From Planctomycetaceae bacterium (lineage in GTDB: Bacteria; Planctomycetota; Planctomycetia; Pirellulales; Pirellulaceae), in contig SYJV01000434.1 in NCBI GenBank assembly GCA_005798335.1, positions 1-42,412 of the forward strand: DNA of 42,412 nucleotides, written 5' to 3'. The number at the start of each line of letters is the position of its first letter. The first letter of the stretch is position 1. Position numbers and translations under genes: made by a program. Below, piece after piece: positions 6,996-14,441 of the stretch. The notes beneath the pieces are model-generated. The model was not told the DNA's origin. It did no database searches and was given only the letters and a program-made list of their open reading frames with translations.

Positions 6996-9191
6996 ATGGC
7001 TAACGAACGGACAATATCCACCGCATCCTGTCGTAGAGATGAAGCTACCGCTCAGAGTATTTCAGCGGCACCACAACGGGATGAACAAGAACTAGCGGCC
7101 GTGACCCGGAAATTGGAAAGCCGACTTCTGCGTGCCCGTCTAGGCCTAGCAAATGGCCTGTTCTTGGCCCTACGCGCAAAGCACGCTCCAACAGCGGCAC
7201 ATTCGCTACGGGTTGCGTTAAATTGTTCTACATGGGCTGATCACCGCCAAATGTCCGACGAGCAGCGAGCGCTGCTCGAAGTTGCCGCGTTGCTGCACGA
7301 TATTGGTAAGATTGGTATCCCTGAACATTTGCTGCAAAAAAGAGGAACGCTGGTCACTGAAGAACTGGCTCTGATGGAATTGCACTACCAACTCGGAAGT
7401 GAAATTCTGCGAGGCGCTGGAGCCAGCCCTGAATTGGTCGAAATTGCCTGCAATTATCGCCAATGGTATTCGACCGAGAATCAAGTGGATAATCCTCCTT
7501 CGTCCCTTGCGGCCCGCATGTTGGCGATTGTCGATGCCTACGATTCGATGACCAGTGACCAAGTATTCCGCAAAGCAATGGGAGCTGATGTCGCAATCAG
7601 CGAACTGTTCGCGCTGGCGGGATCACAATTCGATCCCGAACTAGTAAGTGAATTTTCCAAGCTAATTGCCGAGAAATCGTCGGCTGCGGACGACGCGCGC
7701 ACTGCCCAACGCTGGCTCCGCGATGTTGGTACCGATATGACGCCAGGATTTTGGCAGGAAGGGAACCAATCATCTGCCGGCGGTACGCGTCAACAAATGG
7801 TCGACGCGCTGTATCACAGCAGGTTGCTGGAAAGTACCAGCGATGCAGTAATCTATGTTGATAACGACGGGCGCATCCTCCACTGGAATCGCGCTGCCGA
7901 ACGCATGACCGGCCGTGGAGGTGCACTGATGTTGCACCAGGTGTGGACTACCGAATTGATGGGCTTGCTAAATGAAGACGCATCGTCAATCAGCAGAGAG
8001 GACTGTCCGTTGCGCGAAGTGTTCAACACGCGTGTACAAGCGATTCGACGACAGCAATTGCGACATCGAGATGGTCGAAATTGTTACGTCAATATGCATT
8101 TATTACCGGTGACTCGACAAAATCGCGATCTGTGCGGAGCCATCTTTCTAATTCGCGATGCGTCGGCTCAAGCCAATCTCGAACAGCGAGTTCAGACACT
8201 CCACGAACGCGCCACGCGCGATCCGTTGACTGGAACCGCCAATCGCGCGGAACTGAATCGCCAATTGCCAGAATTTGTGAATTTGCACTTGGAAGGTGGA
8301 ATTCCTGGCAGCATGATCATCTGTGACATCGATCATTTCAAGCGAATTAACGATACATACGGCCATCAAGCCGGTGACGATGCCTTGGTGGTCTTCGGCA
8401 GTTTATTGCGTGAATTAGCCCGCGAAAGCGATTTCGTGGCGCGGTATGGTGGCGAAGAGTTCGTCGTTCTCTGCTCGGGTTGCGATCTGCCGTCCGCAAT
8501 CGTCCGCGCCGAAGAAATTCGCAAAGCCGTCGAACGACGCGGCATTCCAGCGCTGCGCGGTAATCCGGTCACGGCCAGTTTTGGGGTCACCGAAGTACAT
8601 GTAGGTGATACCGACGAGAGCTTTCTCTCACGCGCTGACCGCGCGCTCTTACTTGCGAAGGAATCCGGTCGGAACCGTGTTATCCAGCTTGGCGCGGTGA
8701 TCAAAGAGAAACCCGGTTCCGTAGGCGGAGGCAGTGGCTGGCTTGGTTGGTTTGGACGCCAATCCGAAGAACCGCTCATCGAAAAGTCGTACATCACTCC
8801 CGTGCCGAGCGAAATTGCTGTACAGAAACTCGGTGGTTTCATCAACGACCACAAAGGCGAAGTGCTCAAGATCGAGCCGAATCACCTGGTCCTGCGCGTT
8901 GATAGTCGCAACGTACCAGGAGTACAGCGCGGCGCGAATCGCCCTGTCGCCCTCACTCTAGACGTGCGGCTGGCGCGAGCCGACACTTCGTCGCCTGGTC
9001 GGCGCGATCAAATCTGCCACACGAATATTTGGGTCACAGTTCATTCTTCGAAAGCTCGCGATCGTCGTATCAAATCGGTGCTCGAAGAAGCCCACATGCT
9101 ACTGCGTAGTTTCCAATCCTACCTCATGGCTCAGGAAACCGAATCAGAATCGCCTGACGCTCAAGTCGCCTCCGGTCGGCCGCAAGGTTAG
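6996..9191 (+). CDS. HD-GYP-like / PAS / GGDEF signalling protein (diguanylate cyclase)
   Basis: This is a multi-domain c-di-GMP protein without a signal peptide or TM helix. Residues about 45-235 form an HD-GYP-like domain with AALLHDIGKIGIPEHLL (HD near 101-102) and ARMLAIVDAYDSMTS. The HHE..DG.GYP segment is replaced by CNYRQWYSTENQVD, so phosphodiesterase activity is doubtful. A PAS domain (about 270-385, DAVIYVDNDGRILHWN) follows. The GGDEF domain (about 409-560) has DPLTGTANR, CDIDHFKRINDTYGH and an intact GGEEF active site at 485-489. The product-inhibition I-site RESD lies five residues before it. The 135 C-terminal residues are an unknown domain. ATG 6996 follows AGGA closely; a TTG at 6975 is an alternative start. 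The stop overlaps the convergent MazG-like gene by 4 bp. Likely role: c-di-GMP synthesis in response to a PAS-sensed signal. Confidence 0.88.
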   Translation: MANERTISTASCRRDEATAQSISAAPQRDEQELAAVTRKLESRLLRARLGLANGLFLALRAKHAPTAAHSLRVALNCSTWADHRQMSDEQRALLEVAALLHDIGKIGIPEHLLQKRGTLVTEELALMELHYQLGSEILRGAGASPELVEIACNYRQWYSTENQVDNPPSSLAARMLAIVDAYDSMTSDQVFRKAMGADVAISELFALAGSQFDPELVSEFSKLIAEKSSAADDARTAQRWLRDVGTDMTPGFWQEGNQSSAGGTRQQMVDALYHSRLLESTSDAVIYVDNDGRILHWNRAAERMTGRGGALMLHQVWTTELMGLLNEDASSISREDCPLREVFNTRVQAIRRQQLRHRDGRNCYVNMHLLPVTRQNRDLCGAIFLIRDASAQANLEQRVQTLHERATRDPLTGTANRAELNRQLPEFVNLHLEGGIPGSMIICDIDHFKRINDTYGHQAGDDALVVFGSLLRELARESDFVARYGGEEFVVLCSGCDLPSAIVRAEEIRKAVERRGIPALRGNPVTASFGVTEVHVGDTDESFLSRADRALLLAKESGRNRVIQLGAVIKEKPGSVGGGSGWLGWFGRQSEEPLIEKSYITPVPSEIAVQKLGGFINDHKGEVLKIEPNHLVLRVDSRNVPGVQRGANRPVALTLDVRLARADTSSPGRRDQICHTNIWVTVHSSKARDRRIKSVLEEAHMLLRSFQSYLMAQETESESPDAQVASGRPQG

Positions 9192-9505
9192 GGTTTTTCC
9201 TCCATCGGGCAAGTACATATCAACCGATGACAGCCCGGGCAGCCGGAACCGTACTTGTCATGGATCGCTTGGCCAAGGTCGACTCCCGCGACGTTGGCGA
9301 TGGTTGCTAGCCAAGCAAGCACATCGGCGAATTCCTCGCATTGCTTTTGGTGCGTTCCCTGGCGCAACGCGGTCGCTAATTCACCAACTTCTTCCATCAA
9401 CCACATAAACGTGCCATCAATTCCGCGCTGGACGTCCTTTTCGTAGTACATCTCGCGAATCTTGTGTTGGAAATCGGTCAACGATACATCGGGTTGATTG
9501 GTCAT
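9188..9505 (-). CDS. MazG-like nucleotide pyrophosphohydrolase with Cys-rich tail
   Basis: This is a small all-alpha NTP pyrophosphatase-fold protein of 105 aa. The metal-binding pattern of the MazG/dUTPase-2 superfamily is visible: WLMEEVGELATAL (E38, E39, E42) and EEFADVLAWL (E58, D61). The last 20 residues contain CPGC and CTC (C89, C92, C97, C99), a possible zinc knuckle that is not part of the core fold. The probable role is hydrolysis of a non-canonical or excess nucleoside triphosphate; the substrate is not evident. The start ATG is at 9505, 53 bp after the NPCBM gene stop, so it may be the last gene of the long minus-strand operon. Its TAA overlaps the TAG of the convergent GGDEF gene, leaving no space for a terminator. 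Confidence 0.82.
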   Translation of the reverse strand: MTNQPDVSLTDFQHKIREMYYEKDVQRGIDGTFMWLMEEVGELATALRQGTHQKQCEEFADVLAWLATIANVAGVDLGQAIHDKYGSGCPGCHRLICTCPMEEKP

Positions 9506-9558
9506 GGTTCGTCAAGGTGTTTGTGGGGACTGTTTCAGCGGTGCAAAAAGAAAGAGTA

Positions 9559-10917
9559 TCAGGGCGCCTTGTCCGCGGCGGTCGGCGATAAGTCAACCAT
9601 ACGCGCGTCCAGCCAAATCACGTGGTCGCCCAGTGGTCCTATGTCGGCTTGGTCCGTATTGATCACGACGGTTTGCGCGCCAGTGATATCAACTTCGACG
9701 GCTTGCGGAGGGGTTCTTGCATGAATTGGTCGCGACGTGAATGCTTCGACTAACTTGCCATCGCGCACCAAAATTACTTTGCATAACACCGACCCGAGGT
9801 CCTGCGACGTGGCCTCTGGCGGAGGCGCCATTACAATCTCCGCCAGAAATTTCCCTGCGGATCCGTCCCATCGATACGCGGCTTGTGAAGGGCTGTGCAT
9901 CGACAACCCTTTGGCAACGAATCCGTCGGCAAATACCAGCGGGCGTCCATACAAATCGCGATCTCTTCCAAGATCCCACTTCAACGATGAACTGCCCAAG
10001 TACCGATACAGAGTTGGTGCGAAGTCACTGACCCAAGCCGTTTTGCTCGGCGAACCGATAATATAGTCAACCGCCGTAGCAAACCGAGCACTATCGTCCA
10101 ACGATTCGATCTCAATCGGCAACTCCAACTGCAATCGCAGTTTTCCCAACGGATTTCGCGACATACGGCGAACATTCAACAGCGAACCGTCCCGAAGTGC
10201 TATCGCGGCTGCGGCAGGACCACGTAAGATCGGCGGCTGCAGCGCTGGGCTGAAGACGATCGCCTGCACTTCATCGTCGAGAACCAGTTCGGTTTTTTTG
10301 CCAGATGATTCGAGCGCGAAAACTGCTGCGCTAGCTTGTTCAGTGTCTCGGTTCGCTGGCCCCGGCAGAATCGAGAGAATCCCGTTCATCTTGCGACCAT
10401 CCTCCATCCAAATAGAGTCCTTATCTCCTTGGGCGGACGTCATCTGCGATTGCAATCGAGACCAATCCATGGCTCGTACGGGAGCTGACACTACTACTCC
10501 CCGGCAAAGAGCTAACGGAATTCTGATCGTATTTAGCCAGTCGTTTTCGTAAATCGTGGCTACCTTGGCGTCGAATTCTAGGCGTCCAACGATCCAGCTA
10601 CCGTCGGCCAGCCACAGCACCGAGCAATTCTGAGGAGGTTGCCAAGCTCCCCAGCGCACGACCTCGGACGCAGTTAAGACTCGCGAAGTACCTTCGGATC
10701 GAAATGAAAACTTCAGCGGCTCGCTGAGATCTTCTAATCGCGCATTCTCAGATGAACCGCTGGAAGTGTGTAAACGAAAGTACTGTTCCTGCGCTGTAGC
10801 ACACTTGTCTTTCACCGCCCAGGCGAGAACAATCGCCAAAGTCATGACCATTACGCCATAGGAGTCAAGCTGCCTCATCGCAGTATCGCAATATACGTTA
10901 GTCGGAAGCAAAGTCAC
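9559..10917 (-). CDS. Secreted NPCBM-domain protein
   Basis: This 452-aa protein probably acts outside the cytoplasm. The N-terminal stretch MVMTLAIVLAWAV resembles a signal-peptide or anchor core. The C-terminal ~155 residues look like an NPCBM/NEW2 carbohydrate-binding domain: SDFAPTLYRYLGSS, LYGRPLVFADGFVAKGLSMHS, SVLCKVILVRDGK and TVVINTDQADIGPLGDHVIWLDARM are typical of that family. The middle (about 60-290) is beta-rich and unassigned. The GTG at 10917 overlaps the upstream stop as GTGA, implying translational coupling. An ATG at 10878 gives a more conventional signal peptide and is an alternative start. As fifth gene of the operon, it supports a role in glycan binding at the cell surface. 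Confidence 0.8.
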   Translation of the reverse strand: MTLLPTNVYCDTAMRQLDSYGVMVMTLAIVLAWAVKDKCATAQEQYFRLHTSSGSSENARLEDLSEPLKFSFRSEGTSRVLTASEVVRWGAWQPPQNCSVLWLADGSWIVGRLEFDAKVATIYENDWLNTIRIPLALCRGVVVSAPVRAMDWSRLQSQMTSAQGDKDSIWMEDGRKMNGILSILPGPANRDTEQASAAVFALESSGKKTELVLDDEVQAIVFSPALQPPILRGPAAAAIALRDGSLLNVRRMSRNPLGKLRLQLELPIEIESLDDSARFATAVDYIIGSPSKTAWVSDFAPTLYRYLGSSSLKWDLGRDRDLYGRPLVFADGFVAKGLSMHSPSQAAYRWDGSAGKFLAEIVMAPPPEATSQDLGSVLCKVILVRDGKLVEAFTSRPIHARTPPQAVEVDITGAQTVVINTDQADIGPLGDHVIWLDARMVDLSPTAADKAP

Positions 10918-12440
10918 AGCTTGCGGCGTTCCTTGGTCGTCGGTGAACTCTTGCGCTGAACTTCGTTGAGGATCGAGTCCAACGGATCGGTGGTTGATTT
11001 TTTATCGAAAGCTCCTTTTTCAAACCGCCGGACTGCTCCCGGGTTTCTCGCTGCTTGTGCTGCCTCGAAAATGCGCATCTGGCTGATATCTGCAAGATCA
11101 TTGCCAGGAGGCACCGGCAACCATCCGACGCTCTTGGGGACGTAGTTAACATCCTCGATCGGGTTTGGGCTGGTACCTGTTCGGTCGATGGCGATAGACT
11201 GGAGATGTTCCTCGTACACACTCAAATCGTAAATGATCGTCGGTGGAACCGGAGTTACAAACTGGCTTTGAGTCCACACGCCGCTGAGAGAACGAATCTC
11301 ACAAGTTTCGACCAACGTAGCACCTGCGTCGCGGTCCAAGGTCAACGTAGCTCGCGATTGAGGTTCGATTCGCACCTGACTAAGCGGCTGCCCAGTTCTT
11401 CGTCGATCAGCAACCAGCACAATCAACGCATAACGATGCGAATTGATTAATTCCAATTGCGCCGGCTCTAGGGGAGGGTTGGGTCGGATTTCGGTATGAG
11501 AGGTGCGCCACACTGGTTCTACCGGGACGAAGTTTGGCGGAACGATGGGCAACCACATTTGATGAGACGCGTTGGCCAGCGGATGCAGGCCGAAGCCCGG
11601 CCCCTGACCTCCTCCCAAAACTAATCCCGGAAACAAAGCACTCTCGAAAACAAACTGACCGAGCGCCATTGGCGACGGTACGACTTGCCAGAGCTGGCGC
11701 GAATCCCCCAGAGGCGGTTCAAGCACCAATGATCGGTTAGAACTGGTTGCCAGCGCTGTTATTCGCCCGTTATCGTACCCGTGCAATCGCACCAATCCGC
11801 GTGACGCGGGTACCACCAACCAATCTGCCTCGCGACCGCTCGGCGCTGGGATCATTGCCAAGCGATTGGTTCGAGTCCGCGCGAGTGTCCACGATTGACC
11901 GCTTTCATCGTGCACTGTCAATTGCAACGTTGTTGGTTGATTTGCCGTACCTTGCGCAAGAGCGGCGAAGAACCTCGACGCCTCGGGCGACATGGTTCCC
12001 GCAAAGCCTGCAGTGCGAGAACGCAGCGGTGTTTCCAATTGACGATCCATCGCAGGTTGTCGCGCACGCAGCGGCCGAATCGTCATTTGACTAATTCGAT
12101 AACTGATCGCACCTCCTGTCGCAACTTGGCCAATCTGCAGGTTACCGATTCCGGAAGCTGGCCAGCGAAGAATCTGCCGTTCACGACTGCTGAAATAGCC
12201 TAACCATTGGCGGTCTATGGAATCGTACAGCGCCTCGCGCATGTACAAAGTTTCATTGCCGCGAAAGTCGATCACGCGCAGCGAATCGCCGTCCATTAAT
12301 ACTTGCGAATTCTCGTTTGAGCGCGGTGCGACCAATTCGAATCGCTCCTGTGCAACCGCACTTTCAGTACAAGGTGACAGCAGTAGTAGTAACGAAAACA
12401 GCCGAGTAACGTGAGCACAATTTTTGAGTGGCATAACCAT
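10914..12440 (-). CDS. Secreted protein with possible ricin-like beta-trefoil segment
   Basis: This is not a family I can name with certainty. A signal peptide is clear: LFSLLLLLSPCTESAVAQ near residues 14-31, with likely cleavage after AVAQ. The central part (about 200-300) has repeated features of ricin-type beta-trefoils: SRQLWQVV and SHQMWLPI as QxW-like signatures, plus ALFPGLVLGGG. This suggests carbohydrate or surface binding. The C-terminal 60 residues are charged (EKGAFDKKSTTDPLD and onward). A TTG at 12443 starts the longest frame; ATG 12440 with CAGG four bases upstream is preferred, and ATG 12434 is also possible. It begins about 34 bp after the prenyltransferase-repeat gene and shares GTGA with the NPCBM gene. 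Confidence 0.7.
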   Translation of the reverse strand: MVMPLKNCAHVTRLFSLLLLLSPCTESAVAQERFELVAPRSNENSQVLMDGDSLRVIDFRGNETLYMREALYDSIDRQWLGYFSSRERQILRWPASGIGNLQIGQVATGGAISYRISQMTIRPLRARQPAMDRQLETPLRSRTAGFAGTMSPEASRFFAALAQGTANQPTTLQLTVHDESGQSWTLARTRTNRLAMIPAPSGREADWLVVPASRGLVRLHGYDNGRITALATSSNRSLVLEPPLGDSRQLWQVVPSPMALGQFVFESALFPGLVLGGGQGPGFGLHPLANASHQMWLPIVPPNFVPVEPVWRTSHTEIRPNPPLEPAQLELINSHRYALIVLVADRRRTGQPLSQVRIEPQSRATLTLDRDAGATLVETCEIRSLSGVWTQSQFVTPVPPTIIYDLSVYEEHLQSIAIDRTGTSPNPIEDVNYVPKSVGWLPVPPGNDLADISQMRIFEAAQAARNPGAVRRFEKGAFDKKSTTDPLDSILNEVQRKSSPTTKERRKL

Positions 12441-12474
12441 CAAGCCTGTTTTTTCGAAATCGGTTGAAAACGCG

Positions 12475-13641
12475 CTAACGCTGAAAAATTGGCAAAACGG
12501 TGCGTGGCATATTCAGAATAAGACAGGCCATCGCAGTCCCATATTCGAGGCTGTTGTAATCGAACCAACCTCCCTGAGTCGTTCGCAATGGGACAATCAT
12601 CTTCTTTAGACGCGTATACCAACGGACCCACGCAGCTCCACCACGATGCCAAAACGCCTGAGCTGAATAATAATGTGCGTAATAGAAAAAACTGTTGCGT
12701 TCGAGCGAACTATTCAGGTTCAAATTTGATTCTAAGTAGGCGATGGCATCGTCGACCTCCTCGCCTTCGTAAATGCCTGCGTTGTACAAGGCCACTACGG
12801 CCGCAGCAGTCAATGGGAAACGGCTGGCACCGCCGGTCAACTGATACATGAATCCGCCATCTGCATTCTGACTACGACGAATGTAGTCAACAGCTTTGTC
12901 GATTGTCTCCCTGGGAACGCCGATACCCGCATTTCGCGCCGCGCGCAAAGCCATAACTTGGCACACTGTAACGGATAAATCAGCTTCATTGGGCCGCGGG
13001 TCATACCGCCAACCGCCTTGCGAATTTTGCGAGCGAACTAACAGTTCAACTGCGGACGACAGCGCTGGCCGAACATTCAGTACCGCGTCGTTGCCGTACA
13101 GCTCGGCTAGAAACAACGTGGCAAATCCATGTTCGTACATGGGGCCGTGAGACGTGGCGCCCATTGCGGTAATAAAACCACTTTCCTGGGCATTAGCAAG
13201 TATATATCCACCTAACTGCCGCAACGCTTTGCCTGCTGAACCGATCCCAGGCCGAATGCCGCGGCTCAAGAAAGCCAATCCGGCAAGCGAACAGACACCG
13301 ATGTTTTTGCCGCCTTCGTTGCTGAGAAAACTGCCATCGGGATTTTGTCGTGCGATTAATAGCGACAGCCCACCTCGAATCGCGTCATCCACTTCCTTGG
13401 AATAGCTCTCGTCCAAGTCGATTCGCGGTGGTATATCTTCAGCCAACGTTTCAGTTTGCACCAGACCAACGGTGGCCATGCCCAACCCGCCATTCAAACC
13501 AGCTCGCAAAAATTCGCGTCGCTTTGGCGACCGCGGATTGTCATGCTGAAGTTGAATAAGAGATTCTAACTCGCAATTCGGAATTTCGATACGTGCTCTA
13601 TCTCTCGCTCGCGCTTGTTGGTTCTCATCGCAGGAGTTCAT
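12475..13641 (-). CDS. Tat-exported prenyltransferase/squalene-oxidase repeat protein
   Basis: This 388-aa protein has a twin-arginine type signal SPKRREFLRAGLNGGLG (about 38-54) after a long n-region, implying folded export. The body is an alpha/alpha barrel of prenyltransferase/squalene cyclase repeats: LIARQNPDGSFL, LVRSQNSQGGWRYDP, YIRRSQNADGGFMYQ and a final TTQGGWFDY. The terpene-cyclase DxDD motif is not visible (EADLS lies at the comparable repeat), so an ordinary cyclase reaction is doubtful; a structural or binding role is possible. Its ATG overlaps the stop of the preceding gene as ATGA. It is the third gene of the operon. Related proteins are common in planctomycete genomes and generally uncharacterised. 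Confidence 0.82.
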   Translation of the reverse strand: MNSCDENQQARARDRARIEIPNCELESLIQLQHDNPRSPKRREFLRAGLNGGLGMATVGLVQTETLAEDIPPRIDLDESYSKEVDDAIRGGLSLLIARQNPDGSFLSNEGGKNIGVCSLAGLAFLSRGIRPGIGSAGKALRQLGGYILANAQESGFITAMGATSHGPMYEHGFATLFLAELYGNDAVLNVRPALSSAVELLVRSQNSQGGWRYDPRPNEADLSVTVCQVMALRAARNAGIGVPRETIDKAVDYIRRSQNADGGFMYQLTGGASRFPLTAAAVVALYNAGIYEGEEVDDAIAYLESNLNLNSSLERNSFFYYAHYYSAQAFWHRGGAAWVRWYTRLKKMIVPLRTTQGGWFDYNSLEYGTAMACLILNMPRTVLPIFQR

Positions 13642-14441
13642 TTCGCCAACTCGCGATAATAGGCATTAATCTGTTCTTGAAAACTTGGCAAGAACTGCTC
13701 GACCATCCTTGATTGCATCTGCTGTCGAACGCGATCGGGCAACTGCCCCCATACTTTCTGCTGCATTGCGCGTGGGTCCGCTAACTGAACTTCGGTATTC
13801 CGCGCTGCGGTGCTTTTCAGCTCGCCACGATCTGATGCGCCGGGAATTTGATCGCCTGACGATTGATTCTTGGCATCACGTTCCTGCTTCCCTTGATCGG
13901 CGGCGGTTTGAGTACCGGAGCGTTGTTTTCCACTGGCTGGCTCACGCTGGGTTTGTTCGGTCTTCTGCTGAGCCGATTGACTGGATCGCGAATCGCTCGA
14001 CTTGGACGAGTCTTGCGAGGATCTACCGAGTTGCTCAATTAACTCGTCCAATTGTTTGACAATATCGGCCTGGACTTGCCGAGTCGGTTCATCGGTCTTA
14101 CCATTTTGCAGCATACCGGCAGCGGCAAACATCTGCTGACGCACTGAATGCAACGGATCTTGCTCAGGCCGACTTTGATCCTGTTGGAGTTGAGACCTTT
14201 CTGTCGGCGCTGCTGGTGTCGCTATTTGTTCGGTTTTCGGCGGTTTCATGAGCAGGTCCAACAAATCATCGGTCAGCTCTTTGGTATCCGTTTGAGACTT
14301 GATTGGAGCGGCTGGCGGCGAGCTTGCTGCAGTTTGCGAATACAGACTGGGCGTCACTAGCACCAACTGGATCGCCATCAGTCCACAACGCCAGCACGCA
14401 AATATGGTGTTATTCCCAAACTCAACTCGTGCCCATCTCAT
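13638..14441 (-). CDS. Secreted Ser/Gln-rich low-complexity protein
   Basis: This is a 267-aa protein of unknown function. An N-terminal hydrophobic stretch (FACWRCGLMAIQLVLVTPSLY) ending near SLYSQ looks like a signal peptide. Residues 40-215 are low in complexity, rich in S, Q, K, E and T, with a short amphipathic helix around VKQLDELIEQLG. The last 50 residues look like a small folded region (QKVWGQLPDRVRQQM, EQFLPSFQEQINAYYREL). It is coupled on both sides by 4-bp ATGA overlaps, to the 1235-aa membrane protein before it and the prenyltransferase-repeat gene after it. Likely a periplasmic partner of the large protein; this is inference from gene order. Confidence 0.75.
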   Translation of the reverse strand: MRWARVEFGNNTIFACWRCGLMAIQLVLVTPSLYSQTAASSPPAAPIKSQTDTKELTDDLLDLLMKPPKTEQIATPAAPTERSQLQQDQSRPEQDPLHSVRQQMFAAAGMLQNGKTDEPTRQVQADIVKQLDELIEQLGRSSQDSSKSSDSRSSQSAQQKTEQTQREPASGKQRSGTQTAADQGKQERDAKNQSSGDQIPGASDRGELKSTAARNTEVQLADPRAMQQKVWGQLPDRVRQQMQSRMVEQFLPSFQEQINAYYRELAK

